Assembly: GCF_033898505.1 (NCBI RefSeq)
Contig: NZ_JAXAFK010000001.1
Coordinates: forward strand, 1,302,001 to 1,366,000
From: Pectobacterium carotovorum
Lineage (GTDB): Bacteria > Pseudomonadota > Gammaproteobacteria > Enterobacterales > Enterobacteriaceae
Direction: 5' to 3'
Length of the DNA: 64,000 bases
A program made the position numbers and the translations under genes. The notes beneath the pieces were generated by a model. It saw nothing but the letters and a program-made list of their open reading frames with translations. It did no database searches and had not been told where the DNA came from. Below are positions 27,471 to 37,848 of the stretch, in pieces; position 1 is the stretch's first letter; every line of letters starts with the position of its first letter.

Positions 27471-28925
27471 TTATTCTTTAGAACGTGGCTGGGTTGAGGA
27501 TGCGCCATCCCGCACTAAATCGCGCGGCAGGCTGTTTTTTATCCGGCTATTGATGCGCTTGGCCAGACCGACTGGCGTGTTCTGGTAGGTTAAAATCAGC
27601 TCATCCGCTGCAGGGAGCGGTTCTGGATAACAGTCTTTGCCCTGGAACCACTCGCAGGCAATGTCATCGGTCAGTGAGTAGGCATTGTCTGCGTTTGGAT
27701 CGGCCAGCGCGACAATCGCTTCATGTTGCCAGCGAAAACCTTTAGGGAAGCGCTCGGCGAGCTTAATGCCAATGCGTGAGAATTTGATATTGCCAAAAGC
27801 GGGGGCCAGCGCCGCAGGGAAAAGCCAGATCTCGCTATCACGCTGCCAAAGTTGCAGTAACGTCTCATCCCAATGAATGCCCTGCTTACGCGCCGCCTGT
27901 ATGAGTGGCGTGCAATCTTTGGGGGCAACCGGAGAGAACGGGAATTTACCGACTTTATAACCCGGGCGCGGCAGCGGCGGTACGCTAGCGGTCTTCCGCA
28001 GACGGGCAACAAAGAAGCCTTCGCTGTCATAAATCTGTGGGAAGACGTGCAGGAAGCCGTCTTCCGTTGTGGCGCGTTCGGCATCGGTGAAGAGATCGCG
28101 TAACGATTCAAATTCACAGGCGTCGGGAAACTGTGCCTGTAGCCAATGGCAGACCTGCTGATTTTCCTGCCTATTCAGCGTACAGGTGGAGTAAATCATT
28201 ATGCCGCCGGGCTTCAGGGCATGGAACGCGCTCAGAATGAGGTCGCGCTGCGTGGCGGCAATCTCGGTAATGCTCTCCTGCGACCAGTGGCTCATCGCCG
28301 CCGGATCCTTACGCACTACGCCTTCACCGGAACACGGAGCATCCAGCAGTATCGCATCAAAATATTCTGGCAGCGCCGCGCCGAACACCCTCCCGTCGAA
28401 GTGTGTCATCGCGGTATTGCTGACGCCGCAGCGGCTGATGTTGGCATGCAGTACTTTTACCCGGCTGGCCGAATACTCATTGGCGACGATAGCCCCTTTA
28501 TTATTCAGCCGTGCTGCGATCTGCGTCGTTTTAGAACCCGGTGCGGCTGCAACGTCCAAAACCGTTTCCAATGCATCGTTGCGATGGAACAGAGCGCTAA
28601 CGGGCAGCATGGAACTGGCTTCTTGAATGTAAAACAGGCCGCTCAGGTGCTCCAGCGTATTGCCCAGCCGCGTATTTTCCTCTTCCGCATTCAGCAGCCA
28701 GAAACCTTCCTGACACCAGGGAATCGGCTCAAGCTGCCAACCATAAGGCTGCACGAGCTGAAGAAAGGCATCGACGCTGATTTTTAACGTATTGACACGG
28801 ATGCTCCGGCGCAGCGGACGCTGGCAGGCGGTAATAAAATCTTCCATCGAAAGCGATGAAGGCATGATGTCTCGCATCGTGTCGAGAAATTCAGCAGGCA
28901 GGTTGGCTGGGGTAAATTTTGCCAC
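27471..28925 (-). CDS. rsmF: 16S rRNA m5C1407 methyltransferase RsmF
   Basis: RsmF (YebU) methylates C1407 of 16S rRNA in the 30S subunit using S-adenosylmethionine. SAM motif I is [15 protein letters not shown]; the two catalytic Cys are C198 in [10 protein letters not shown] and C248 in [10 protein letters not shown]. The C-terminal part is the extra PUA-like RNA-binding region found in YebU. Total 484 residues, near the E. coli 479. It is preceded by letB on the same strand, 122 nt away. Confidence 0.96.
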   Translation of the reverse strand: MAKFTPANLPAEFLDTMRDIMPSSLSMEDFITACQRPLRRSIRVNTLKISVDAFLQLVQPYGWQLEPIPWCQEGFWLLNAEEENTRLGNTLEHLSGLFYIQEASSMLPVSALFHRNDALETVLDVAAAPGSKTTQIAARLNNKGAIVANEYSASRVKVLHANISRCGVSNTAMTHFDGRVFGAALPEYFDAILLDAPCSGEGVVRKDPAAMSHWSQESITEIAATQRDLILSAFHALKPGGIMIYSTCTLNRQENQQVCHWLQAQFPDACEFESLRDLFTDAERATTEDGFLHVFPQIYDSEGFFVARLRKTASVPPLPRPGYKVGKFPFSPVAPKDCTPLIQAARKQGIHWDETLLQLWQRDSEIWLFPAALAPAFGNIKFSRIGIKLAERFPKGFRWQHEAIVALADPNADNAYSLTDDIACEWFQGKDCYPEPLPAADELILTYQNTPVGLAKRINSRIKNSLPRDLVRDGASSTQPRSKE

Positions 28926-29047
28926 GGCGTGGTTCCGTACAGGTTATTCAGTAAAACGAGGGAAAGAAGCGGCGAAGTGTATCACGGATCTTTATACATC
29001 ATGTGAAAACGACAGGGCGATTGTCGCCGCCCTGTCAGGGATGTGCG

Positions 29048-31690
29048 CTAATTATTGGGGGGATTCGGAATCGCGGTACCCCATTGTCGCCACTCTTTGG
29101 GTTCCTCGTTTCGTAGCAGGAAATGTTTTCCTTCCTGCGCCTTAGGCGCGAGCGGCGTGCTGGGCGGCGTGGCGAAAGCGATACCACCGCGAATAAACTG
29201 CTGGAAGGTTCCGCTCTTGATGACGCCGCCAACCAATCCGAATTCCAGGTTGTAACCCGAAGCCTGCCAGAAGACGGAATTATCACGTACCAAATGCTGA
29301 TAGCGTTTGCTGATGCGTAGCGACACGGCAATACGGTCGGAGAGCGTACCCAGCGACAGTCCGGTTACCGTACCCACTTCTATGCCGCGGAACAGCACAG
29401 GCGTACCGACCTGCAACGCGCCAGCTTCCGGTGCGTCAACGCTGATATTCAGGCCGTCCTGATAGCGAGAATCGGAGATAGTGGCCTGTTGCAGCTCAAA
29501 ATTGCGCGTGACGCTGCCGTTACCCGGCTCGACGTTGATATAAGGCTGGAATAGCGTTTCCAGATGGTTCACGCCAGCGGCGGAAATTTCCGGTGTGACG
29601 ACGGAAAAACGCGTTCCGGCACGGGCGAAATTACGCACATATTCTGGATAGAGCACGGCCTGCACCAGCACTTCGTTACGCTGTTCGGACAGCTTCAGCG
29701 AATCCAACTGGCCGATATCAATGCCCAGATAGCGGATCGGCATACCCGGTGCGAGCTTACTGGCGTCGTAGGTGCGCAGAATGATGCGGCTCCCCACGGC
29801 GCGCGCCGCCGTTTCGTTGTTGTACAGGACGCGTTTGCCGCCTTTAATTTCCGGTGCACCTTCCAGATTATCAAAACTGATAGCGCCCTTAAGCGCCCGA
29901 TTCAGTGGGGAAGCCTGCACGGTCAGGCCCGAGGTATTCAACTGCACACGGGCGCCGCCTTCTGCCCAGAACACGCTGTTTTCCGTCAGCAGCTTACGGT
30001 GTTCGGGACGAATATAAACGTCAACTTCAAAGGTATCCGCCTTTGGCCGCACCCGCATGATTTCGCCTACCTGGAATTTACGGTACAGCACGATGGAACC
30101 GTCCTGAATATCCGGCAGGCTATCGGTCACTAAGGTGAGGGTAGGCGAGGGCGTGGAACCTCGAATGCCTTCTTCGGCTTTTTCGAGATCGCTGAACAGC
30201 GGGTAACGGGTCTGCACGTCGCCTTTACTGCCCGGTAAAACCTGAATACCACCGCTGACCCACTCTTGGGCGCTGGCGCCCAGCACTTGAATCCCATCCA
30301 GCCCCATCTTTACATTTACGCGGCTGTTAACGATGAATTTGCTGTCGCGGTGCAACAGCTGGCGATATCGCGGTTCGATCACCAAAATGAAGCTGACGCC
30401 TTGTTCATCCAGCGTGCGCGTCACCACCTGACCGATCTGCACGCCGTGCAGCAATACGGGTTGACCGCTATCAATGCCATAGCTTTGTGCCGCCGTAAGC
30501 TGAATAGATAGCGCGCCGGGCTGGGTGAGTTGCTGTTGTCCGCTATCCAGCACCGTAAAATGCTGACGCGGTTCGCCTTCGCCGGGAATGAGTGTCAGCG
30601 TTGGGCCACTCAGCAGACGTGAAACATTCAGATCGCTGAGCGAAAGCTGGGGTTTGCTGAGTTCGATACGCGTGCCTTCCCGCATCAGCGAAACCACGGA
30701 AGGATCGATGATCAGCTCTCCGCTGACCTTGCTGTCGTCCGGGTTCAACGTGATTTTATTCAGCGTGCCGACTTCCAGTCCCTGATACATCAGCGGGGTA
30801 CGGCCTTCGGATAGGCTGTCGCCGGAAGGTAAATCCAGCGCGATTTTCACCCCGCGCTGGCTCTGTGCCAGATCGGGATAGAGGCGGTAGGATTGTTCGG
30901 CACCCGCGTCCTCGCTCTCTTCCGGTGAATCGAACGCGATCGCCCCGTTAACCAGCGCCGCCAGATTCTCCATCTCAATTTTTGCACCGCTGACGCTGAT
31001 GTCCGCATTAAAGCCAGACACGTTCCAGAAGCGGCTGTTCTTCTTCACCAGATGGGTAAAACGGCGTTCCACCAGCACGTCAATCATGACACCGCGGCGA
31101 TCCTGAGAAACCGTATAGTCGTAGACTTTTCCCACCGGGATTTTACGGTAGTAAACCAGCGAACCGGTGTTCAGTGAACCGAGGTCATCCGCATGGAGAT
31201 GAATCAGCAATTCTCCGGTGTTCACGCGGTACTTGGGCTGCGTGTCCAGCGCGGAAAAGTGCTCTTGCGGTTCGCCGGAACCGGGCATCATCCCGATGTA
31301 GTTACCGCCCACCAGCGCGTCTAATCCTGAAACTCCGGCGAGAGAGGCTTTCGGTGTGACCAGCCAGAACTGCGTACCGCTGCGCAACGCTTCCTTCATG
31401 TCACTTTTGATACTGGCTTCGACCTGTATGGTGCGCAGATCTTCGCTCAGCTTGATGTTTTGCACCGTGCCGACTTCCACCCCCTGATAGCGCACGGGGG
31501 TACGCCCGGCGACAATCCCGTCAGCGGAGACGAAATCAATGGTGACCGTGGTACCGCGCTCCTGCTGGTTGGTGTAGATCAGCCAGCCGGCAATCATCAG
31601 CGCAATCAGCGGCAACAGCCAGAATGGCGATAGGCGACGCTTGTTTTTCACCGTCGCTTCGGTTGGTGTCCCGGACGTATTATCTTGCAT
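29048..31690 (-). CDS. letB: Lipid-transport MCE protein LetB
   Basis: LetB (YebT) forms a stack of seven MCE rings that makes a hydrophobic tunnel across the periplasm for lipid transport. The 880 residues (877 in E. coli) start with a cytoplasmic tail and one membrane segment (about 20-41, FWLLPLIALMIAGWLIYT). They then repeat the MCE pattern, for example GIVAGRTPVRYQGVEVGTVQ, SLNTGSLVYYRKIPVGKVYD and LAPGMPIRYLGIDIGQLDSL, seven times by eye. The start lies 2 nt after the letA stop, so the pair is translationally coupled. Confidence 0.96.
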   Translation of the reverse strand: MQDNTSGTPTEATVKNKRRLSPFWLLPLIALMIAGWLIYTNQQERGTTVTIDFVSADGIVAGRTPVRYQGVEVGTVQNIKLSEDLRTIQVEASIKSDMKEALRSGTQFWLVTPKASLAGVSGLDALVGGNYIGMMPGSGEPQEHFSALDTQPKYRVNTGELLIHLHADDLGSLNTGSLVYYRKIPVGKVYDYTVSQDRRGVMIDVLVERRFTHLVKKNSRFWNVSGFNADISVSGAKIEMENLAALVNGAIAFDSPEESEDAGAEQSYRLYPDLAQSQRGVKIALDLPSGDSLSEGRTPLMYQGLEVGTLNKITLNPDDSKVSGELIIDPSVVSLMREGTRIELSKPQLSLSDLNVSRLLSGPTLTLIPGEGEPRQHFTVLDSGQQQLTQPGALSIQLTAAQSYGIDSGQPVLLHGVQIGQVVTRTLDEQGVSFILVIEPRYRQLLHRDSKFIVNSRVNVKMGLDGIQVLGASAQEWVSGGIQVLPGSKGDVQTRYPLFSDLEKAEEGIRGSTPSPTLTLVTDSLPDIQDGSIVLYRKFQVGEIMRVRPKADTFEVDVYIRPEHRKLLTENSVFWAEGGARVQLNTSGLTVQASPLNRALKGAISFDNLEGAPEIKGGKRVLYNNETAARAVGSRIILRTYDASKLAPGMPIRYLGIDIGQLDSLKLSEQRNEVLVQAVLYPEYVRNFARAGTRFSVVTPEISAAGVNHLETLFQPYINVEPGNGSVTRNFELQQATISDSRYQDGLNISVDAPEAGALQVGTPVLFRGIEVGTVTGLSLGTLSDRIAVSLRISKRYQHLVRDNSVFWQASGYNLEFGLVGGVIKSGTFQQFIRGGIAFATPPSTPLAPKAQEGKHFLLRNEEPKEWRQWGTAIPNPPNN

Positions 31691-31692
31691 TG

Positions 31693-32973
31693 TTATTCCA
31701 CATCAGTGTTATCCCACATCAGTCGGCTATCCAGCCATTCAACGGCAAGGATAGTGAGAATCACCGCCGCGCCAAAGTAAAAAGCAGCAGGCCCCATGGT
31801 GAAAGCGAGGAGTTGATCGCGGTTGACGAGTGACATCGTCAGGGCAATCACAAATAAATCGAGCATAGACCAGCGGCCAATCCAGCGGATAACGCGCAGC
31901 ATCTTCATGCGCATCATGATATTGCCTTCTGACCGGAGATGGATGCTCACCAGTAGCCCGAACAGCACCATCACTTTCGTAAACGGCACCAGAATACTGG
32001 CAATAAACACTACCAGCGCAACAGGAACATTGCCCGATGCGAGCGAAAGAATGCCGGAGAAGATCGTGTCTTCCGTACGGGCACCGTTGACATAAATAAT
32101 TGATATGGGCAACAGGTTAGCGGGGAACAGTAAAATGATGGAAGCAATCAGTGCTGCCCAGGATTTTTGCAGGCTGTGCCGCTGGCGTAAGCGAAGCGGA
32201 ATATGACAACGGGGGCAGCGCCCTCGATTGTCTGGCGAGCTGGTGAAATGGCAGGAAAGGCAGATTCGATAGCGATCAGGTGCAATCAACGGCCTCATGC
32301 GCGGGTAAAACCGCTGCCAAAGCTGGTCGGTATTTAAGTGAATCAGCGTCAACAGACTTAAGCTCATCAGCGCCAGAAAGGCGACCAGCCCGGTACCAGC
32401 CTGAACATCCGCGAATTCACGGACTTTGATCGCGGCGACAGCCATACCGACCAGATAGATATCCAGCATCATCCACTCTTTTAACCGTTGCAACATGAGC
32501 AGGATGGGCCGGAGATTCATGCCGATTCGGGGGGCAAAGAACAGGTATAACAGCGAGAAGACCAGCGTGAGCGGCGCACCAACGGTACAGAAGGCGACCA
32601 TGCTTGCCGTGAGCGGATGCCCCTGACGGGTGATCTGCCAAATGCCTTCAAACAGACTGGCATTGATGGTGACGCCCAGAAGACGAATACTGATTAACGG
32701 TTCCGTGAAAGCAAACGGCATCAATACCAGCATGGCGACAGCCATTGCAGCAAGTCGTGAAATCGGCCAGTCTCTGCCTGAGCTGACTCTGGCATCGCAG
32801 CGCGGGCAGTTCGCTGTCTGGTTACGTTTCAACGGCGGTAGAGCAAAAAAGGCATCACATTCCGGGCAGCGATGATAACGATCGATCGCAGGTACAGACC
32901 TTTTCGCCCTCTCGGTTAACGGCGGTCGGGGAGAGGGAAACGGCGCAGGACTGGCTATATTATGTATTTTCAT
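31693..32973 (-). CDS. letA: Inner membrane lipid-transport partner LetA
   Basis: LetA (YebS) is the PqiA-family inner membrane protein that works with LetB. It has two zinc-ribbon-like Cys clusters ([12 protein letters not shown]...CPRC and [19 protein letters not shown]), each followed by a membrane domain of about four helices. The end block, [20 protein letters not shown], is typical. The ATG at 32973 has AGGA 5 nt upstream and gives 426 residues against 427 in E. coli; an upstream in-frame start at 33051 adds 26 residues that reach into the repeat at 33040 and is rejected. Confidence 0.95.
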   Translation of the reverse strand: MKIHNIASPAPFPSPRPPLTERAKRSVPAIDRYHRCPECDAFFALPPLKRNQTANCPRCDARVSSGRDWPISRLAAMAVAMLVLMPFAFTEPLISIRLLGVTINASLFEGIWQITRQGHPLTASMVAFCTVGAPLTLVFSLLYLFFAPRIGMNLRPILLMLQRLKEWMMLDIYLVGMAVAAIKVREFADVQAGTGLVAFLALMSLSLLTLIHLNTDQLWQRFYPRMRPLIAPDRYRICLSCHFTSSPDNRGRCPRCHIPLRLRQRHSLQKSWAALIASIILLFPANLLPISIIYVNGARTEDTIFSGILSLASGNVPVALVVFIASILVPFTKVMVLFGLLVSIHLRSEGNIMMRMKMLRVIRWIGRWSMLDLFVIALTMSLVNRDQLLAFTMGPAAFYFGAAVILTILAVEWLDSRLMWDNTDVE

Positions 32974-33039
32974 TTTTCCTGCGATCCGGTAGAAGGTGTT
33001 GAGTCCCGTTATATTCACGATAGATAACGTATTCACAGC

Positions 33040-33170
33040 TATACCCGTCATACTTCAAGCTGCTTGTGCGTTGGCTGCTCTTACTTACCCCAGTCACTTA
33101 CCTGAGTAAGCACCCTGGGGATGCGCGCGGTTGCCGCCTGCACGCAACTCGAATTATTTAGGGTGTATTT
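33040..33170. repeat. Intergenic palindromic repeat, copy B
   Basis: This is the closest relative of copy A at 10459: it begins CCGTCATACTTCAAGCTGCT and ends CGCAACTCGAATTATTTAGG. The inner hairpin CCCCAG...CTTAC-ctga-GTAAG...CTGGGG is kept, with changes in the loop. It fills most of the gap between divergent letA and msrC. Confidence 0.85.
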
Positions 33171-33391
33171 AGTGTAACTGAAGGCTCAACGAATGATAAA
33201 TTCATATAAGGCTCTGATCTCTGCCCGATATTATTTTTCAGGTGGAAATAGCACGATATGCGTGACAGCGGTACAGTAAAGCGAATGATTCTTCGCGCGA
33301 AGGTGCGAATCTTATGGCATTCTGTAACCGATGCTAATGCAGTCTGTGCGGGAATTGTTCGCACTGTGTTGAAAAGACAACGATATACTTT

Positions 33392-33898
33392 ATGAATAAA
33401 CAAGAATTTTATCAGGATCTCATTCGCGACATGTCATCGCTTATCGCGGATGAAAACCGTTTTATTACGATCTTATCAAACAGTAGTGCGCTGCTGTTTG
33501 AGCGTTTGGATGGGGTTAACTGGGCAGGGTTTTACCTGTTGGATAACGACACGCTTTTCCTGGGACCGTTTCAGGGCAAGGTTGCCTGTGTGCGTATTCC
33601 TGTTGGCAAAGGTGTATGCGGTACGGCGATAGCTGAAAATCGCATTCAGCGCGTGGATGATGTTCATGCGTTCCCTGGTCATATCGCCTGTGATGCCGCG
33701 AGTAATGCGGAAATCGTGCTACCGCTTGTCGTTAACGGGCAACTGATTGGCGTTCTGGATATTGACAGCACCCTTTATCAGCGTTTTGACGCGGATGATG
33801 AAGAAGGGCTGAAGGCCGTGGTTAGCGTACTTTGTGCTCAACTGGAAGCGAGCGATGTGATGACATTCATCAATTCTCTCATGTTGAGACAAGGTTAA
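33392..33898 (+). CDS. msrC: Free methionine-(R)-sulfoxide reductase
   Basis: MsrC (YebR) reduces free Met-R-sulfoxide, a GAF-domain enzyme of 168 residues (165 in E. coli). Its three key Cys are in VACVRIPVGKGVCGTA (resolving and second Cys) and HIACDAASNAEIVLP (catalytic). The end (DADDEEGLKAVVSVL) is typical. The ribosome site is weak. proQ follows 84 nt later on the same strand, as in E. coli. Confidence 0.95.
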   Translation: MNKQEFYQDLIRDMSSLIADENRFITILSNSSALLFERLDGVNWAGFYLLDNDTLFLGPFQGKVACVRIPVGKGVCGTAIAENRIQRVDDVHAFPGHIACDAASNAEIVLPLVVNGQLIGVLDIDSTLYQRFDADDEEGLKAVVSVLCAQLEASDVMTFINSLMLRQG

Positions 33899-33982
33899 CG
33901 TGGCAATTGCCGATGGCGTCATTATAATGACGCCTGTTCATGCCTGCGCCGGTTGGCAAACCCGTTGTAATCAGGAAATTTC

Positions 33983-34771
33983 ATGGAAAATCAACCTAAG
34001 TTGAACAGTAGTAAAGAAGTTATTGCCTTTTTGGCAGAGCGGTTCCCGCTTTGTTTCACCACTGAAGGTGAAACTCGTCCGTTAAAGATCGGTATTTTTC
34101 AGGATCTTGTTGAGCGTGTACCGGAGTCCGATAACGTCAGTAAGACGCAATTACGCTCTGCGCTGCGTCTTTATACCTCAAGCTGGCGCTATCTGTACGG
34201 TGTAAAATTGGGTGCCCAACGTGTCGATCTGGATGGTAATCCGTGCGGCGAGTTGGAACAGCAGCATGTCGATCATGCCCGCACACAGTTGGAAGAAGCG
34301 AAAGCGCGAGTTCAGGCTCAGCGTGCTGAGCAGCAGGCGAAAAAACGTGAAGCAGCCGGAGAATCGGCAGATGCGGCACGTACTCCTCGTCCCGCTCAGA
34401 AGCGTGCGCCACGTCGCGATGCTTCAGGCAGTGCACCGCGAAGCAATTCTCCGCAAAGCAATGTGTCTCAGAACAATGCGTCTCAAAACCGTGCACCGCG
34501 TAAACCACGTCAGCCTTCTTCCGACCAATCGCAGTCCTCTTCTCAGCAGTCTGCTAATGCTCAATCTCGTCAGGCAAAACCTGCCAACAATGAGCGTCAG
34601 CGGGTCGCGGTTACGGATGTTTCCAAACTGCAAATCGGTCAGGAAATCAAAGTCAGAGCCGGCAAAGACGCCATGGATGCCACCGTGCTTGAAATTGCCA
34701 AAGGCGAAGTCAGAGTACAATTGGCTTCTGGACTGGCAATGATTGTACGCGCAGAACATTTGCAGTTCTGA
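33983..34771 (+). CDS. proQ: RNA chaperone ProQ
   Basis: ProQ is a FinO-domain RNA chaperone that binds many sRNAs and mRNA 3' ends. Residues about 5-120 form the FinO domain ([20 protein letters not shown] and [20 protein letters not shown]). A long Gln/Ser/Arg/Asn-rich linker (about 115-205) follows, then a Tudor/KOW-like C-terminal domain ([20 protein letters not shown]). The 262 residues exceed the 232 of E. coli; the extra length is in the low-complexity linker, with repeats of the type SQNNASQN. prc starts 19 nt after the stop, so the two are cotranscribed. Confidence 0.96.
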   Translation: MENQPKLNSSKEVIAFLAERFPLCFTTEGETRPLKIGIFQDLVERVPESDNVSKTQLRSALRLYTSSWRYLYGVKLGAQRVDLDGNPCGELEQQHVDHARTQLEEAKARVQAQRAEQQAKKREAAGESADAARTPRPAQKRAPRRDASGSAPRSNSPQSNVSQNNASQNRAPRKPRQPSSDQSQSSSQQSANAQSRQAKPANNERQRVAVTDVSKLQIGQEIKVRAGKDAMDATVLEIAKGEVRVQLASGLAMIVRAEHLQF

Positions 34772-34790
34772 TACGGAGGCCAACCTGGGC

Positions 34791-36806
34791 ATGAACAACT
34801 TAGTCAGAATAACCGCCATCGCAGGCTTACTGCTGGCGGGCTCTAGTTTTGCAAATGAAAACATTACGCGTGTTGAGCAGATCCCTCAGCTACATCAGGA
34901 GCCTCAACATGCTACCGTTAGCGACAGGGTGGCCTCACGTTTCCTGCGTTCGCATTATCGCCAGTTTATGCTGGATGCGCAGTTCTCTGAGAAAATTTTT
35001 AACCGCTACCTCAACATGCTGGACTACAGCCACAACGTGCTGTTGGCCTCTGATGTGGCGCAATTTTCCGGGCAAAAAGCCCAGTTGGGTGACGCGCTGA
35101 AATCCGGTCAGCTGGACGTTCCGTACGCGTTGTACAATCTGGCGCAGAAGCGTCGGTTTGAGCGTTTTCAATACGCGCTGTCGCTGCTGGATAAACCGAT
35201 CGATCTGACGGGCAATGACACGTTTGAGCTCGATCGCAGCAAAGCGCCTTGGCCGCAAAACGTCGGTGAACTTAACCGCCTGTGGGATGCCAAGGTAAAA
35301 TATGACTGGCTCAGCCTGAAGTTGACCGGCAAAGATGATAAAGACATCAAAGAGACGCTGACCAAGCGTTACCAGTTTGCGATTCGCCGTTTGGCGCAGA
35401 GCAACAGCGAAGATGTTTTCCAACTCGTCATGAACGCCTTTGCGCGTGAAATCGACCCGCATACCAGCTATCTGTCTCCGCGTAACACCGAGCAATTCAA
35501 TACCGAAATGAGCCTGTCGCTCGAAGGGATTGGTGCGGTGCTGCAGATGGATGACGACTACACCATGATTAATTCCATGGTGCCCGGTGGTCCGGCTGCG
35601 AAAAGCAAAAACATTACCGTGGGTGACCGTGTCGTTGGCGTAGGCCAAAGCGGCAAGCCGATGGTCGATGTTATCGGCTGGCGTCTGGATGATGTTGTCG
35701 CGCTGATTAAAGGGCCGAAAGGCAGCAAGGTGCGTCTGGAGATTCTGCCCGCAGGCAAAGGGACGAAAACCCGCATTGTCACGCTGACGCGCGAACGTAT
35801 CCGTCTTGAAGACCGTGCAGTCAAAATGTCCGTCAAGACGGTCAGTAAAGACAAAGTCGGCGTGCTGGATATCCCCGGCTTCTATGTCGGCCTGACGGAT
35901 GACGTAAAAGTTCAGCTTCAAAAGCTGGAAAAACAAAACGTCAGCAGCATTGTGATTGACTTACGTACTAACGGCGGCGGTGCGCTGACGGAAGCGGTAG
36001 GGCTTTCCGGCCTGTTTATTCCAGGCGGCCCTGTGGTTCAGGTGCGCGATAATAACGGCAAAGTGCGTGAAGACAGCGACACCGACGGCATTGTGTATTA
36101 CAAAGGCCCGCTGGTGGTATTGGTAGACCGTTTCAGTGCTTCCGCATCCGAGATCTTCGCGGCGGCAATGCAGGACTATGGCCGTGCCTTGATCGTGGGT
36201 GAGCCGACGTTTGGTAAAGGTACCGTGCAACAGTATCGCTCGCTGAATCGGATTTACGATCAAATGCTGCGTCCTGACTGGCCGGCGCTGGGTTCCGTAC
36301 AATACACGATTCAGAAGTTCTATCGCATTGACGGCGGCAGTACTCAGATGAAAGGCGTGACACCTGACGTGATGATGCCAACGGGTACGGAAACGGTAGA
36401 TACCGGCGAGAAGTTTGAAGACAACGCGCTACCGTGGGACAGCATCAAAGCGGCTAATTACACGAAAAGTGGCGATCTGAAGGCGCTGATTAGCAAACTG
36501 AATGAGCATCATCAGGAGCGTATCGCCAAAGATCCTGAGTTCCAGTACGTCGCGCAAGATATTGCCCGCTACAACGCGATGAAGGATAAGCGTAACATTG
36601 TGTCGCTCAATCTTGCTCAGCGTGAGAAAGAGAATGATGATGATGAAGCGATGCGTCTGAAACGGATTAACGATCGACTGGCGAGAGAAGGCAAAAAACC
36701 GCTCAAATCGCTGGAAGATTTGCCGAAAGATTATCAGGCACCCGATCCTTATCTGGATGAAACGGTGAAAATCGCTAACGATTTAGCGCAGGAACAGAAA
36801 GACTGA
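34791..36806 (+). CDS. prc: Tail-specific periplasmic protease Prc
   Basis: Prc (Tsp) degrades ssrA-tagged and misfolded periplasmic proteins and processes FtsI and, with NlpI, MepS. It has a signal peptide (about 1-20, ending AGSSFA), a PDZ domain (SLEGIGAVLQMDDDYTMINS to GDRVVGVGQ) and the Ser-Lys catalytic dyad in DRFSASASEIFAAAMQDYG and VGEPTFGKGTVQQ. The ATG at 34791 follows GGAGG and gives 671 residues against 682 in E. coli; an ORF start at 34743 lies inside proQ. htpX, which follows in E. coli, is absent. Confidence 0.97.
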   Translation: MNNLVRITAIAGLLLAGSSFANENITRVEQIPQLHQEPQHATVSDRVASRFLRSHYRQFMLDAQFSEKIFNRYLNMLDYSHNVLLASDVAQFSGQKAQLGDALKSGQLDVPYALYNLAQKRRFERFQYALSLLDKPIDLTGNDTFELDRSKAPWPQNVGELNRLWDAKVKYDWLSLKLTGKDDKDIKETLTKRYQFAIRRLAQSNSEDVFQLVMNAFAREIDPHTSYLSPRNTEQFNTEMSLSLEGIGAVLQMDDDYTMINSMVPGGPAAKSKNITVGDRVVGVGQSGKPMVDVIGWRLDDVVALIKGPKGSKVRLEILPAGKGTKTRIVTLTRERIRLEDRAVKMSVKTVSKDKVGVLDIPGFYVGLTDDVKVQLQKLEKQNVSSIVIDLRTNGGGALTEAVGLSGLFIPGGPVVQVRDNNGKVREDSDTDGIVYYKGPLVVLVDRFSASASEIFAAAMQDYGRALIVGEPTFGKGTVQQYRSLNRIYDQMLRPDWPALGSVQYTIQKFYRIDGGSTQMKGVTPDVMMPTGTETVDTGEKFEDNALPWDSIKAANYTKSGDLKALISKLNEHHQERIAKDPEFQYVAQDIARYNAMKDKRNIVSLNLAQREKENDDDEAMRLKRINDRLAREGKKPLKSLEDLPKDYQAPDPYLDETVKIANDLAQEQKD

Positions 36807-36840
36807 TACGCTAAAATTGTTATGATCGACTGAGATCGTT

Positions 36841-36878
36841 AAACGCCCTGTGGGTTATCCGACAGGGCGTTTTTTTTG
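36841..36878 (+). terminator. Rho-independent terminator after prc
   Basis: AACGCCCTGT-gggttatccg-ACAGGGCGTTTTTTTT, 35 nt after the prc stop. Confidence 0.94.
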
Positions 36879-36947
36879 AAGATAATCGTTGTTTTCACAT
36901 CAGAACTGCGTTGAATACGGCAGGATGTGCAGTGCAGTAAATGACGA

Positions 36948-37814
36948 TTAACGAATCTTGGTGGGCGAACAGCCAAAACGGTTTTTAAACCGTTCGGAAA
37001 AGCGCGCCGAGGATTTATACCCGCAGGCTTCAGCCAGACGCTGCATACTCCATGACGTCGTCTGCACCAGCATCATTGCGTGCTGCATTCGCGTCTCCAG
37101 CAACAGCACTTCAAACCGCGTCTGCTCTGTGGATAGCCTCCGGCGCAGCGTAGCCTCGCTCATCGCCAGCCGTCGCCCCGCGGACTGTGCCGTCCAGTGG
37201 TGTTCCGGTTCTTCGCTGATGAGCGCACGTAGCTGTGTCGTAATACCAGGCTGCGGCGGTGCGCCAAAATGGTATCCCCGTTCCGATAGTACCAGCAGCA
37301 TATCCATCAGACGCAGTTCGAGGCGCGATTCACTGAGTACGTTGCTCGTTATTCCCTCAACCAGATACTGCAATGTGCGAGTAAGCTCGTCATCCAGTGC
37401 GAGGTGCGTGAAAGGAGCAGGATGATATACAGGGGCTAATTTTTCAGGATAGCGGTGATAAAACCGTGCCAAAAGCGTGGATGAAAACGTCAGAAAGACT
37501 GACCGGAAAACGGCATCATGACCGCCGGGCGTTTTCGTCAAATCGGCACTGGCATCAGGCGTAATCAGGCAAAGCTGAGACGGGGTATCGACAACCGTTG
37601 TGCCGTTCTGTTCGAGAAGGGTCAATTGGCCGGAGAGAACCAGCAGCAGCGTGGCTTCATAAAAATGAAAACGCGTTGTCTGCTGCGGCGTGCGCAAGTG
37701 CGGTTGAGCTAGCGCGCACAGGCCATACCGCTGTAGCGGCTGGCCTGACGGCAGTGCCCAGCCCGACTCTACACTAAGAGGCGGGCCCGCAGAGCGTAAT
37801 GCGGTCACGCCCAT
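36948..37814 (-). CDS. AraC-family transcriptional regulator
   Basis: A 288-residue regulator. The N-terminal cupin-like sensor part (about 1-160) includes FHFYEATLLLVLSGQLTLLE. The C-terminal double helix-turn-helix (about 190-285) reads WTAQSAGRRLAMSEATLRRR and LAEACGYKSSARFSERFKNR-FGCSPTKIR, the AraC signature. It is on the same strand as, and 34 nt downstream of, the PEBP-family gene, so it may be cotranscribed with it. Effector and targets are unknown. The pair occupies the place after prc where E. coli has htpX. Confidence 0.92.
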   Translation of the reverse strand: MGVTALRSAGPPLSVESGWALPSGQPLQRYGLCALAQPHLRTPQQTTRFHFYEATLLLVLSGQLTLLEQNGTTVVDTPSQLCLITPDASADLTKTPGGHDAVFRSVFLTFSSTLLARFYHRYPEKLAPVYHPAPFTHLALDDELTRTLQYLVEGITSNVLSESRLELRLMDMLLVLSERGYHFGAPPQPGITTQLRALISEEPEHHWTAQSAGRRLAMSEATLRRRLSTEQTRFEVLLLETRMQHAMMLVQTTSWSMQRLAEACGYKSSARFSERFKNRFGCSPTKIR

Positions 37815-37848
37815 AGCCTGTCATTCTTATAACGCGTCATTATTATCA

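Noticed and set aside
34935..35936. 333-residue open frame on the minus strand inside prc
   Set aside because: Same reason: antisense shadow of a highly biased coding region, with no recognisable motif.
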